Assembly (NCBI GenBank): GCA_028023455.1
Contig: JAQFVV010006647.1
Coordinates: 62,001-126,000 of the forward strand
DNA from: Epiperipatus broadwayi
Taxonomy: Eukaryota; Onychophora; Udeonychophora; Euonychophora; Peripatidae
Length of the DNA stretch: 64,000 nt
Reading direction: 5' to 3'
Below the pieces are notes generated by a model. It made no database searches. It was given only the letters and a program-made list of their open reading frames with translations, and was not told the origin of the DNA. The number at the start of each line of letters is the position of its first letter. Position 1 is the first letter of the stretch. Of this stretch, positions 24,904 through 39,000 are shown one piece after another. The translations under genes and the position numbers were made by a program.

Positions 24904-26054
24904 TATATTTCATTCCAATATCAGCCTTTCAAGCTAATTGAGCACATGCCTTTTTTGAGTGTTAAATAAATGAATACTCTCCTCTTCAATCCAAGATATA
25001 GTATTTATGCAGGAATAAAAAGAATTCTCTTATTCCTATGACTCAAATTCTTTTATATGAGTAAATTTGAAGAACTGTTGAAGAGAGCGTGAGTAGATAC
25101 TCACTTTAAATTACTATTTACGATGTTTTTTGACTGAATGACGGTGTAATTACTTAGAATTTACTAAACGTCATTCTTACTGAAACTCAACAGTTCTTCA
25201 GATATATAAAAGAATTTGAGTCGTAGGAATAAGAGGATTCTTTTTATTCCTGCATAAATACTATATCTTGGATTGAAGAGGAGAGTATTCATTTATTTAC
25301 CACTCTCAAAAGGCGCGTGCTCAATTAGCTTGAAAGGCTGATATTGGAATGAAATATAATTGCAAGCACGGTGCTAGATAAAATATTTGCTTATTTACTC
25401 ATAATTGAGTTTCAGTAAGAATGACGTTTAGTAAATTCTAAGTAATTACACCGTCATTCAGTCAAAAAACATCGTAAATAGTAATTTAAAGTGAGTATCT
25501 ACTCACGCTCTCTTCAACAGTTCTTCAGATTTGCTCATATAAAAGAATTTGAGTCGTAGGAATAAGAGGATTCTTTTTATTCCTGCATAAATTCTATATC
25601 TTGGATTGAAGAGGAGAGTATTCATTTATTTAACACTCAAAAGGCGCGTGCTCAATTAGCTTGAAAGGCTGATATTGGAATGAAATATAATTGCAAGCAC
25701 GGTGCTAGATAAAATATTTGCTTATTTACTCATAATTGAGTTTCAGTAAGAATGACGTTTAGTAAATTCTAAGTAATTACACCGTCATTCAGTCAAAAAA
25801 CATCGTAAATAGTAATTTAAAGTGAGTATCTACTCACGCTCTCTTCAACAGTTCTTCAGATTTGCTCATATAAAAGAATTTGAGTCGTAGGAATAAGAGG
25901 ATTCTTTTTATTCCTGCATAAATACTATATCTTGGATTGAAGAGGAGAGTATTCATTTATTTAACACTCTCAAAAGGCGCGTGCTCAATTAGCTTGAAAG
26001 GCTGATATTGGAATGAAATATAATTGCAATGCGCTAGATAAAATATTTGCTTAA
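24904..26054. repeat. Array of ~330-bp units: one inverted copy then three direct copies
   Basis: Units start at CAGTTCTTCAG (25191, 25518 and 25849, spacings 327 and 331 bp). The third direct copy is cut short near 26054. A fourth, inverted copy (24904-25190) precedes them. Each unit holds TCATATAAAAGAATTTGAGT or a slight variant with a TATAAAAG box, then GGAATAAGAGGATTC, then GGCGCGTGCTCAATTAGC, and ends near TTGAGTTTCAGTAAGAATGACG. Direct copies are nearly identical; the inverted one is more diverged. No open frame of note. This may be a satellite, tandem LTR-like ends of an unrecognised retroelement, or a non-autonomous element in concatemer form. Confidence 0.85.
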
Positions 26055-26812
26055 ATGGTATATTGTTATTCATCAGTTGAAGTTTAGATACAGTGATTTA
26101 AAATATCATTTAAATTACAATATTTATCATCAGTTTTTGAGAGTATTAAGTAATCTTTAGCAGTGCAAGATAATAAAATTCTGTGGTAATAGTAAATGTA
26201 TTGGGATGATTTTTCTCAGCTCATAATATTTTTAGAACCAATTGATTACATTGTATAAGATATTGCTGTATATAAATATTGATTTACAAGAATCTAATAT
26301 TGTCATTTTCAACCCACTGATCTATTATAGGATAAAGGTCTCCCAAGTTCAATCCAGTTTCTCCAATCCATATAGTTAATCAACCAACAAAATTCCTTAT
26401 ATAATTTATTCATTTCATATGTTGTCTCTTTTGAGATCTTTCAATTTTTTGGGATTTGATAAGGGTTTAATTATCCAACTATTATCATCTCTTGTAGTAG
26501 TTTGTTCAAGCCAGCTTCAGGTCAATTTTAATTATTTCAATGATGTCAATTATATTTGTTTGTTCTTTGATCCTTTGATGTCAATTTATTATTCCTAACA
26601 TATATCTATTCATTTTTCATTCAGTAATCTAAAGCCTCTATTTGCTCTTTTGTTAAATGTCCATTTCACATCTTTAAATAAGAATCTGTAAAATATAACT
26701 TAAAAATCTTTCTTTTCAAACACATAAGCATATTTTTTTTAAATATTAATATTTCTACAAACAGGGCTCCAACCAAGTTTAATTCTATGATTAATTTTTT
26801 CCATTGTGTTTC

Positions 26813-26820
26813 ATCTATAT
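26813..26820. repeat. Left 8-bp target duplication of hAT element
   Basis: ATCTATAT, repeated exactly at 28295-28302. Eight-base duplications are typical of hAT transposons. Confidence 0.9.
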
Positions 26821-28294
26821 CAGCGTTTCCCAACCTGTGGTACGCGAAAAATAAACAATAATGGCAGACATAAAAAAAAATCAAATCATAAAAATATCAT
26901 AGAAACGTTTTTTCCTATAATTCATAAAAATTATTTTAATTAATAATATTATACAGTAAAGTTGTTAATATGTACAGTCGATGATCGAAAATCCAGCAAT
27001 CGATATCGTTTTTTTGGAGTGCACTTTTAAATTTAGTCGTTAGCCATTAGTAACTTGAGATGTTGCCGCCACTGTTGTCATGGTGCTGCACTCTTGTTCA
27101 CTTCACCGCGCGGCTTACAAGTGACAGGTTATTGATTGTGATTGTATCGTCTTTGTTTATTAAAATTCATTGATCCCCATATAACCCGCTTATTCGAATT
27201 TAGACAAGAAGGACAGTTTTTTTTTTTGAAGACAATTCTTTTGATCTTTCTTCGAAATTGTATGATTTTGGTTGGCTTCAGGTGATTGCATATTTAACTG
27301 ATATTTTTTGCAAATAAATAACTTAAATTTGACACCTCAGAACAACTCGATAACGATCTTTAATGTTAATGATAAAATTGAAAATATGATTAAGAAATTA
27401 GATTTTTGGAAACAGTGTATTGAAAACAATCAACCGCAAGTATTCGAAACTCTACATATTTTTTTGTTTGAAAATAAGGTTAGTCTGTCTCAAGATATAC
27501 GAGAAAATATAATAGCACATTTAACAGGATTAAAATTGTCTTTAATGGAATATTTTGCAAAACCCGAAAACACAAATGATAAGTGGATTTCAAACCCCTT
27601 CTATGAAGAAAATTTAGAAAAAGCTACATCATTATCAATAAAAGAGAAAGAAAATTTAATAGAATTATCGACACAATCTAATTAATTTTGGTTAAACATT
27701 AAAGATTATGAACAACTTTCTGAGAAAGCTCTTAAATTATTATTACCATTTACTAGTATGAAATTAGTAGAGAAAGAGCTTTTTCTTCATATATTTAAAA
27801 AAAAAAAAAGTATTGAAACAAATTGAATGCAGCTGTAAACTTAAGGGTATACCTCACATCTTTTGAACCAAATTTCAAAAAATTATGTTTTTCGAAACAA
27901 GCACAAGGATCTCATTAAATTTATTTTATAAAAATATTTGATGTTGATAAAATATATTAATTGGTTTTTTATAATTTTGTGTTTTTATTAAAAACATTTA
28001 TTAGTGAACGAAATATGACAAAATAGTAGATAAATATGAAACTTTGAACAAACATATATATATATGTTACAGTGAATTTATATTTTCAGTGAGTTTATAA
28101 TCGTTTAAGAGTGTTTCAATGTAATTTGTCTCATTGTGATGTGAATACATGGTCACCCTATAATATTTATAATGCAAATAAAATAACACACTCGCAATAA
28201 ATTTCACAAAATACAATCATTTTTACGAAGTGGTACAATTTAGCGTGATGTACTACCAAGTGGTACGCGAGCCAAAAAAGGTTGGGAAACGCTG
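26821..28294 (+). mobile_element. hAT DNA transposon (ZBED5-like), inactive
   Basis: A 1474-bp element with 16-bp perfect terminal inverted repeats, CAGCGTTTCCCAACCT, flanked by an exact 8-bp target duplication. The hAT superfamily is defined by this duplication length and the CAG-starting ends. Beyond the perfect repeats, both ends carry GTGGTACGCG-like subterminal motifs. It contains the C-terminal part of a transposase on the + strand. It sits nested inside an inverted RTE fragment in intron 1. Confidence 0.92.
27228..27918 (+). pseudogene. hAT transposase, C-terminal part, broken
   Basis: Reads as the C-terminal third of a hAT transposase of the ZBED5 / EPM2AIP1-like group: WLQVIAYLTDIF, then (after a one-base loss near 27313) NNLNLTPQ, ITIFNVNDKI, a NDKWISNPF block, SIKEKENLIELS, a TAA at 27683-27685, then FWLNIKDYEQLSEKALKLLL. 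Another stop at 27824-27826 precedes SFEPNFKKLCFSKQAQGSH, a tail typical of these proteins. The N-terminal BED finger and most of the catalytic core are missing. Domesticated relatives exist in vertebrates, but this copy is plainly dead. Confidence 0.85.
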
Positions 28295-28302
28295 ATCTAT
28301 AT
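28295..28302. repeat. Right 8-bp target duplication of hAT element
   Basis: Exact match to 26813-26820. Confidence 0.9.
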
Positions 28303-29090
28303 TAATAACTTATCAAAATATTTATAGTTATTAACTTCTTCTAATTCATAATTATCAATCTTTATTTTTTTATGATAAAATCCTTTGAACAATACTTTCT
28401 TTTGCAACATTTCTTGAAGTTTTGAAGTATTGTTTATAAAAATAACCACATCATTTGCAAAATGTAAATAACTTAAATAATCCGCATGCATTCCTTTCAT
28501 GTTAAACAATTGTAAAAAAATTTGGATAAAAAAATCATATTGTCATAGTTTATCAATGTTAATCTTATTATCAGCATGTAATTTAATTACTATTGTTGTA
28601 TTCTTCAGAATATGGTAAACTATATTTTGATAGTCCAAAGCCTTAATGACTGGAAATGTTTATAGAATTTAATGCTTTTTTGTAATCTATATTCTAAAGC
28701 AAAAAGGCATTTCATATTCATTGGTCCTTTCTATAATTTCTCCCAATATTTCAATGTGATTCATTGTACTAAAATAATTTTTAAATCTGGCTCATTCTTT
28801 GATTTGTTTGAATCTAAAGTTCATTGTAGATGAGTTGTAAAGATTTTGTAAAAAATTAATAGAAGTCTGATATGTTAATAATTTCTTATGATTCTTTATC
28901 ACCTTTCTTAAATATTGGTATTATTATTTTTGTATACTTTGAATCATCTGGGACATCTTTATAATTCAGATATGTATAATTTTGCAAAGATTTTTTCTTT
29001 CTTTACGATATCAATAATTCCATATTTCTTTTCATTCTAATCTTTAACAACCTTACTTACTGTTTCAGTTAAGGACTATCAGATAACTGA

Positions 29091-32000
29091 AAAGAAAGAC
29101 CATAGTGTTTTTAACTTTTAAAATCAGTAATAAAAAGCCATTAAATTCACCATGCTGGCTGATATGTGTTAATGAACAACCCAATTATATTTGTTTGCTA
29201 TATGAAAAATCACAGTAATAACACCTGCACAATGACAAGAGCATATAGAATAGTGGATATTATAATGGTTAGTTTCTTTAAAACCTTAAAAAGAGATCAG
29301 GGAATATTTTTCCAATTACAAACAGATTTCTTTCTATGATCAGAAGTATCTATGCTGTATAAAATGTAAAAGTGGAAACTTTGTTTTAGTGTGCTGTAGT
29401 CCAAATAAAACCATATTAACGTTATTCATATGGAACATTGGTTCCCATTTTTCAGTGATTCATTGTCACATTTTTTTTTTGTCCCAATTACAGTAAAGAA
29501 TGTAATCATCTGAAACTTTCTTTTTTAATAAACCCAAGTTAAATAATGCATTTTGGAAAATAATAATAATAATAATGCCCTAGTATTTCTCTGCTTCACT
29601 TACCTCCTTGCTAAAAATAAATGGCCTATTTCAATTGTCTTTTTTTAACATTCTTATTATGGTTATTTTAATATATTTTATGTGGTATTTTCCATTTTAC
29701 TCTTTGTTATTTATATGGAATTCTTTAACAATATTATCTTTGTATGATATTCATTTTAATAAAATAGTGTAAGCAAATAATTTCTACTTTTTATTAAAGA
29801 TGGATTTTTTTTCCCCATGTTTAATCGTCCTCACATCCATATCCTTTATTTCTTAATATTTTTCATTCATTAAATAATAGTTTAATCTTTTTATGAGTTG
29901 CTTTCACTAAAGAAAAAAAAATTACAATTTTATTTACCTCCATTTTTAAAAAAAATTAAAATGTGATATATTTTATTTTGGCAGCTATCATTCTTTATAG
30001 TGCAGTATTATATTCTCTTTGTAAAGAATTATTAGAATTTTTTTTTTTTTGCATAAAATATCATTAAATTTTTATAGTAATTTTTTTTTTCCTATCCCTG
30101 TTATAGTTTTTATATTAATAATATATCAGCTGTTAGAAATTTTTCATAGAAAATAATTGAACATTTTTGTGAATATGATTGCTTGATGTAGTAATCTGTT
30201 GCATTGTGGTTGATGAACTTTTTTTTTTATCTTGAATAATGTAATCCATAATACTTCAATGATTTCTGAATGATTGATCTGAATGAAAGTCAACGATTTG
30301 CTCTCAGTAGGATGATATACAGATTTTTATTTGAATCATATTCCAAGGAGATTAATGAATCATGAGTAAAACCATGTATATGTTAATAGATTGTATGTTG
30401 TCTTTCATAATTGCTTTTAGAATTTAAATATCTTTATTTTTAAATTTTATTGTAGTTGCAATTGACATTACAATCCACAATCATTTTATTTGATATATAG
30501 TAATGATCCATTTTTTCTAACCTGGTATGGTTTAATAAATAGTAGTGAATCATATGTAATGTATGTTTTTAACATATACTGTAACTGACAGAATTTGATC
30601 AATGCTGGGTGATGGGTAGAATTATTAATCTGATCTAATGAAAAATCTAAAATCTAATTTAAATTAATCAAGTCTAGCTCAATTGGGTTGCCATTATGTA
30701 ATAAACCATCACAAAGCACAAATAATTTCTCTTAAAGTCTAATTTGTTTAAGCTATATGTGAAACGAAAGAATAATGAGATTATCTGCTCCAGATATTAA
30801 CAAATCCATCACAATTACAACATAAACTGCAATGAGCAGTGAAACTGTCTACTATTGCCCTAGACAATAATATATGATTAGGTTAACTACTTGGTTATCA
30901 ATCTAATGAAAATCAAATCCAATTAATAACTAAAGCAGATTCCAATATATATTTTATTAACCTATTATTATTGTAGTAATTTAAATCTACTTCATTATTT
31001 AATGATGCTGCATTTTATCTTAACGGATAAGCTTCTAAATACCTATAATTGTATTTTACAAAACATTTTTACATATAGACACTATTTAAATTGTTGAAAC
31101 AAAATATTTGAACCAAACGTATATCTAATTTAATAAACGTTAAATAGAAAATATAAACGTTTATTCGTATCTTTCATCTTTCAATAAGCGATACACAATT
31201 CTTTCTACTTTAATATTTAATTAATAATTTTCTATTGACATCAACTGGTTTTAATATCATTTTATAAACACTTTGAAAATTTATGCACTCCTTTAAATGT
31301 TTAAACAAATTAATCTGCGTCTAGTTTAATAAAAAGCTATAAAGTAATGTATAAATAATTTATTCATATCTTCCAATAAAGCGATACTTAATTATTGCTT
31401 CGTTTATGTGTTAAAATAGAATACTTCACTAGAATTTATTAGCTAATTTCTGACTTCATAATGTCCAATCATATTATATAAAAGATATGTTAAGCTTCCA
31501 TTGTATGTTTATTCACCTATGAGTATTAATATTATTAATTTGAATCTTTAAACAATTGATTATAAAATTGGTTGGAAATAATTAAAATATATGATTATAA
31601 TTTAGATTCATACCAATTTAAAGATAATATTCAATTAAACTATTCAATGAAGTTTGTACTTTTTATTTTAGAGAAGTTTAAAAAAAAAAATATCTGAGAC
31701 GAGTTATTCTGAACCAACAATAACGATCTATTTAGATTTTTCTGACGGAATCAGACAAACATAGAAATGATTGATTTGTAATATTAACTAAAATAAAATA
31801 TAATATATATATTATTCGAATGCAAATATAAATATAAAATTCATATGGGAATAAAATAAAATACTGATATGCAAAACATACCATATCTTATATTCTAGCT
31901 CACTTACCAAGCTGAGTTTGAACCTTGTCATTTAAATAGCTAAGTAATCTTATTCAATCCAAATAATAAAAAAAAAATTAACAGAGTCTGGTCATTTGAA

Positions 32001-35000
32001 TCACTCAATTTATTTGATTATATAAAAGAAAATTGGCAAGATTAATAACAAAATACATTGGAAATTAATTTATATTTCAGATTGATTGAATAAATAAAAA
32101 AAAAAATGATAAAATTACTGTGTGTATCTCTAAATGTGTTGCGGAAACAATAACGACATAAAAAAAAATGAATGAATGAATGGAGAGACTTTTGGATATT
32201 TTACTGAAAAATTTATATATAACAGATACCAAAGATATGAAATAGGAGGAGATCAAAGTCTATTTGTTTATCAAAATAATAACCGATAAATGAATATGAA
32301 ATAATATGATATATTTGAATCTTGTCTATTCGATGTTTTAACTAAATTTTATACATGCAACTATCAAATCATATACTAAAAAAAAAAAAACATCGAATTG
32401 TGTTAATATATATATATTTAGACAAAAAGTTCAAATAATTAATAACGGAATCTCTCCGATCATTTTTATTCAATAAATTCTATTACTCTTAAAGATAATT
32501 TAAATAAAATACAAATCATCCTATTTAAATATATGTAAAAAAAATTAATATGCGCACATTTTTATATATTAAAAAAAATAAATCATACCATATATAATAG
32601 TCTGTCTGTTTTCACTATTTATTTGTCCATTGCAATTTACTTATCCTCAGTTTCTATGACGCAAATAGAAGTTTATTTCTCAGAAAAGATAAGTCGAACT
32701 TTATAATGCTTCACTAACAGTCCCTTTTCCTTTCCAGAGAAGAGAGTGCAAATTAATTAGCCTTTTTATTTTTTTTATGATACAAATTAATCCAGTTGAT
32801 CCTGTATTCCTTAGCTCGTGACACGATATTTATCCAAATCCAACGGTGGTTATACGCCAAACTTTAAACCAGAAATATCTTTTTTTTTAAAAAACTAAAA
32901 TAGTCGATTTTTATATAAAGCATTTTTTTTTTCATAGGTTTCTTTTTTTTTTTTTACATTTTTTTACACTTTGTTGCCGTTTCTCTTGGAAATCCTTCAC
33001 AACTGCCCTTCAAATGATTGAACAGGCAGATAATTCAAGTTTATTTTTTCATGTTTTATGGTTTAACAGTTAAAAAAAACTATTGAAAAACTTTTATTTG
33101 TAAGAGCCTAGAAAATACGTCCGTTCGTGGCAATCACAAAAAGATGATAGCTTACTCTTCTAGTCTTTTGTGGCTTTTTATAAGTTCTCTTTCTGACGTT
33201 CTGGTATCATAACAATCATTGGAAAATACTCGAATAAAGCTCAAACCAAACAAAAGTTTTACAACAATTTTCGCCGGTTTGTAATGTAAGTTTGGAGAAA
33301 AGATGCATGAAAATTAAATCCAAATTCAATTAGATTTTTCTTATTATTTGTAAACCAAAATAGAAAATTGACATTACAATCTTTATTCACTTTATAAACA
33401 CAAATAATTTACACACATATATATTTTTTTAATAATAATATTTTTTTAAATTAATTTATAAACAAATATACATAACATAAAAACATTGAACTATATGTAA
33501 TAATGTTACTATGGTGATTGCATTAACAGAAAAATAAAATATGTAAAATAATATCGATCCTATTTAAGTAAACTTATATTGTACTGAATTGTTTTCAAAA
33601 TTTATTTATTTACCTATATGTTTTTCCTGAGTTTGATTATAGCGAGTTTATTATTTTAAAGCTAGAATCAACAGTAAACAATTCTATTTAAAAGCTTTAG
33701 GTTGCCATGGTGATCAATTTCAATCTATATTTCCAAGATCTTCCATTATCTATCTATCAAGCACAAGAAAAATCAAACAAGATCAATAAACTTTTTTATT
33801 TTTTATTTTTTTAAATACCTTGATCATTAATCTGAATATTCACAATACATACCATAGATGTTTTCAATTTATATGTATTTGTAATATAATTTAATTTTAA
33901 AATTAGATGTATTAAGAAATCAATAAATATAATTCATATCTCACCTTCTCTTCAAATAATGAACTAGTCTAGATTCTGTCTTATCTAAATCGGACTAAGT
34001 ATTCATTGCTATGAAACTTTGTATATAGATAGATACCATATAGCCAATGGCAAGAACAAACCAATAGGCGATGATGCTCACTGAATCCGAATGTTTTCAT
34101 TAAGGATGTGGATCTGGCAATAAATAATCAGTCTTTTTGAAGGTAGGATCATATAAGTAGTATCAAACGTGAAAGATAGAATTCATGTTCTCCAGATAAT
34201 AGCTATCAAAACTAAACAATTGATGCAGTGAGGCAAGTCTATCTGCAGGATTAGAAGCTTCTAGAAGCAAATATTGGCACGAGGCTGTCATAGTACAGCC
34301 AGAAGTGTCACCATATGAGACAGGCTGCCAAGATACAGCTGGAAGTGGTAGGGAAATTTATAAGGGCACTTGCAGTCCTTTCCATAATTCATGTTAAACT
34401 AGGAGCTATATCTCATCAACAGTAACAGGCGATTTGTAAATACAAGTATATATTTGTTTTTATATTCCATAATAAATATAATATTAGAAATATGTTTACA
34501 TGTGTATTTACTTTGAATCTATGATTATAATAAATTAAGAGATAGCACATTCAATATGTATTTGGCAGTGGACTATAGTCATATTTTTTTATGTATATAC
34601 AATATATGAATGTATTTACTCGAATTTTTTTTTTTTTTAAAAAAATTTTTTTTTTCATTCTTATGATTACAATTGATAATAATGACATACGAAAGATAAA
34701 ATGACTAAACAATGTTATAGTGACAGCTATTTACATTGAATTAAAAAAATGTTAGTTTATACTAATTTCTAAATTAATAAAATTCTTTTTTTTTTTTTTT
34801 GACAGTAAATGCTTAATGCTATGTTTTATGATAATTTCTTTATTAAAATCTTCATATACATTCAGCATTTTAAGATACAATAGTGTATTAGAATATTTTT
34901 TTACGTTCGCATTCTTCACCTTTTTTTTTACTATTTTGTGATTGCTAATTCATTGTTATTAAATAAATCAGATAATTTCAGCATATGATTTTTTTTCCCC

Positions 35001-35957
35001 AGAATTATATCAGAAACTATTACATTCTCACATAAGAAAAGTACTCACAGTTTCTTTTAGGCTTAGTAGAATTGCTGTCATTAATTTTGCACTTTGAGGA
35101 CCATGTAATGCTTAGACAAATATATTGTAACAAATGTATAAATATAATTGAATGACTAAGAATACTATGAGATTTAGAGAGGATAGACATGCACTTTAAA
35201 ATTTTTTAAATTTGCACATTTTTCATTTTTGATAACCTGAATATAGGATTAAGACTGTAATTTATGTCTTTTACACTTAGTGCAATGTATACTCTATAGT
35301 AATTTATCTCTATGTTGATTGTTTATTTGCAATAAAATAACTTTTTAAAATATATATAAATTCTGTATAAACTAGATGAATTGCAGCAGTCAAAATGTCA
35401 TATAATAAAAATCAGCATAGTTATTTTATATATAAAACTTGAAATTTCTATTCTTGATTTGATAGTGCTTAGAAAGAATCTGATCATTTTAGTAATTTAG
35501 ACAATTGTTCACAATACTTTTTATTCTGTAAACTTTAATGCAGGTTTTTGTAACAAAAAAAGTTTTTATATGGGTATAATTCAATTTTTTGTTGGATCTA
35601 GGCAATTAAGAGTTGAAGTGAATGAGATTTTAATACCCAGTGTGTTAATTTATGTCCAAATTAGTTTATTTCACAATAAGAATATTAGAATTTTTTAAAT
35701 TTAATTTTCCAATAAGGAAAATTTTTATAAGTATAGTTATATAACATATACCATTGATATGTTTTTATTATAATTACAATTTCTCAATAAATTTTTGTTA
35801 GCTTAAAGTTTTTTTTTTATATGGTGAAAACGTTAATTTTAATATTAATTTTTAGCTCAGCTAATTAAGTCTTTCAAATATATAGTTTTTAAGCCAATAA
35901 ACATCACACACATATTTTTTAATGATCTGAAATGTATAAATATAATTATACATTTAG
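29091..35957. other. Intron 1, last part: no gene recognised
   Basis: Nearly 7 kb of AT-rich intron. It has an (AAT)n run near 29561-29575 and many A/T homopolymers. A somewhat GC-richer patch at ~34000-34400 includes two similar short phrases (GAGGCTGTCATAGTACAGCC and CAGGCTGCCAAGATACAGCT, near 34280 and 34321), a small local duplication of unknown origin. The acceptor of exon 2 ends the intron (TTTAG/AACTT). Confidence 0.55.
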
Positions 35958-36048
35958 AACTTGATGAAGAAGATTGTGAGAGGCGGCGGTCTGAGTGCTT
36001 GGATGATATGGCCGATTTGGAGCGACAGTTTATGGATTTGAAAGAACA
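35958..36048 (+). CDS. BRMS1L: BRMS1/BRMS1L-like protein, exon 2
   Basis: 91 bases, entering in phase 1 and leaving in phase 2. Acceptor CATTTAG/AACTT, donor AACA/GTAAGT. The encoded stretch contains [16 protein letters not shown] followed by [10 protein letters not shown], the start of the conserved Sds3-like coiled-coil region. The cysteine and three arginines of 'DCERRR' are a hallmark of BRMS1 and BRMS1L. Intron 1 before it is about 21.98 kb. Confidence 0.95.
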
Positions 36049-39000
36049 GTAAGTTATACTTTTTATTTTTTAATGTCTGAATTTGTATTGAAATTATAGG
36101 AAAGAATATATACTGTATTTTATTTCATTTTATACATTATTCAATATTTTTTAAATATTAAACTTTTTTTAGTTTATGTTGTGTATTCTTGCTAAGAATA
36201 CAAAATGAGTTTTTGTTGTAAATTTTGTATTTATGTAAACATTTGAATTTGTGATAAAAATTATTCTATATGGAACAATCTCAATAAAAAATATATATTT
36301 TGGATTTCAAATATTTTGCAGATTTGTGCTAGTAAATAAAATTATTTACTAGTAATAGGAACTTTTATTGTCAAACTTAGATACATTTAACTCTTTCAAA
36401 ATAGTGCATGTTAACATAAGTAAATCATTAATTCATTTATAAATAGTATTTATTCATTTATATTTAAGCTATTTATGTATTCATTTAATAATTTTAAATC
36501 ACAGTGGAAATTTGGGAGTAATTCCATATTTTTGCTTCATTGAAGACTTTTTTTTCCTAGCTGACAACAGTAATGTAACTTCTGAAGTTTTAATGTTATT
36601 TCTCTTAAAATAAATTGATAATTTTAGTTATTTATTTATTAATAAATCAAATTAAAATTAAAAAATTAACATTGAGAATATTTTTTTTTGCTTAAACACT
36701 CACTCATAATAAATTTTGTAAGGCTTTTTTAAGACAAAAGAAATATTTTTATTGAGAATTGGATGGCGACTGCATGGTATAAATAGGATTTTATATAAAA
36801 ATATTTAGCTCAGATGGGTCTCTGGACTAGTTTTATTTAAAAACTCATGGATTCATAATGTTGAATGAAAGATTTAATTTACATATTTAATACTATAAAG
36901 AAAAGTATGTACATGGTAGATCTTTATTCATTTACTGTTTACATTATGAAATTTACAATTTCAATACAAATATATAGCAGTCATTAAATTGCAATATACA
37001 GCTTTAAAGATCATGTAGATTTTAAATTGAAGGAACTTATAAATGGAAAATAAGATTTATGATAATATGTAACTAGATTCATTGATATTTAACATATATA
37101 CTTCTGAATGACTGAATAAAATTATTATTATCATTAGTTTTTAAATTTTAATGTCTAAAATTATTTAAAGTACATTTTTCTGATAGATAATTTTATAAGT
37201 CAATTTTTTAAAGAAGTTAGGAAAAGAAAATATGTAATCAGTCTCAATTAAAATATATCTAAGTTTTATTGTGTTTTATTTTATTCAATGTATATATTAT
37301 TCAAGTGCACATGGTTTAGGTTTTTTGAATTTGCTCTGAGATAGGTAATTGTTTTTTAGAATATTATCATATGTATCAGATAATTATTTATGATTGTTAA
37401 AATATTAAGTGGCATTGTGCTTATTTATTTTTGGAATGGAGAATTATGTACAAAGGGAATATTGAGAAGTTGCATTATTACTTTTTTTTCAAACTTATGT
37501 ATGATACATAATGTGATTCATAAATTAAAATGATTTAACAGCATGATGATGTATAAAAGAATTTGATGTTAAATCATTTTATGCAACTTGAAGTCAAAGA
37601 TCATAAACATATTGTATATTAGCAAATTGTAGTATATTCAAAGTAATAAAATTTGGTAAATCTTGTCTGTAACACATTATCGTTGAATGCATAATTATAT
37701 AAGCCAGTCATTGGATTATATTTTAATGAAACACATTTAAAATATGTTTTAATTCATTAGATTATTTTTGCATCTTATGTTATAATAGCTTTACTCTCAT
37801 TTTTAAATATTTTCATTTGACTTAGAAATTCTATTTTGTTTATTTATTTGTTTAGGTTAAATTTTGTAATTGATTTTTAAAATAATTCTATCAAGTGGAT
37901 TTTTTAAAAATTTTGTACATGTGTTTAAAAATCGATGAAAATGCAATATGTCAATGAAATGTTCTAGAATTGTCCAGACATTCAATGTGACAGTATTGGT
38001 GGCAAATTTGAAATATGTTGAAATTTATTCAGTAAATTTTCAGTGATGTGTGTGAGATGGTGATATAGTCTTTTTAAAAAAAGCTTACACTAAAAAATTT
38101 TTATGATCAATTAAAATAGAAATAAAAATATAATTTCTCTTGATTGTAAAACTTTTTTTTGTAAAAAATGCTTTCTTCATTAAAAAAACAATATTGGAAT
38201 TGATTTTTAATGTGCACAAATTTCCTTTCAATATTACACAGATTGCGATATATTCTCTATTTTAAAATGTGAATAGAAATAATAACAAAAAAGATCCAAA
38301 TATTAAAAAATTAAAAATATATATAAAAAGTAGTTTACAAATAATGCTTTTATTTAATATGAACTGAAAAATCAATTTTTAAATATGAATATAAATAATT
38401 ACAAAAAATACCTGATTACTAAAAAGTTAAAAATAATTAATATAAAAATGACTTATTTTTAGCTGCTTTTATTTATGTGGTTTTTGGATTTAATTTGAAA
38501 TAAAAGTATAGGATGTCAAGAAATTATTTAATTTTTTCATTGCAATTGTAGTCGAAGATAACAACTATTTTTGGCATTTTAATGTAGTGTATATTAAAAT
38601 GTTTATTATAAAATATTTTTTATATCTATTAATTATAATTAAATAGTGTTTGGACATAGGATAGATTTATTTTTCTAAATTATTTGAAAGTGCTATAATA
38701 TTTCATCTATGTTTTAAAAATATTATTATCAACTTATGTATAATAGTTAGTATTCAGGAATGATTATCATTAAACTATTTCTGATGACTTTATTCTAAAA
38801 ATTTTACATTCATTTGTGTTTTCCTATAGTTTTGAAGTAGTGTATCTCTTAATAAAAATGTAATTATTGCATTGAATATTTTGATAAAAATAATTTATTA
38901 TAACGAATTGTAAAATGCAAAATCAGATTTATATTGAGTTTTTGTCACAACTAGTTATACTAATCATTCGTATTTAATTTATCAATAATCAGAGATATCA

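Larger units (their letters stand above)
26305..29090 (-). mobile_element. Degraded RTE LINE fragment, split by a hAT transposon
   Basis: The minus strand of 26305-26820 and 28303-29090 aligns with the reverse transcriptase and 3' region of the LINE at 17544-20820. At the left end, CCACTGATCTATTATAGGAT corresponds to the 3' end of that LINE. At 28297-28509 the minus strand encodes a decayed motif C block (HFANDVVIF in place of HLDFADDVVVF). Many stops and indels make it older than the 17.5-kb copy. The hAT element at 26821-28294 inserted between bases that are contiguous in the intact LINE, so the order of events is clear. Confidence 0.85.

Noticed and set aside
24904-26054. CRISPR-like or hammerhead-ribozyme array
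   Set aside because: Units are ~330 bp and contiguous, without short repeats and spacers. I looked for the CTGATGA...GAAA hammerhead core in the units and did not find it.
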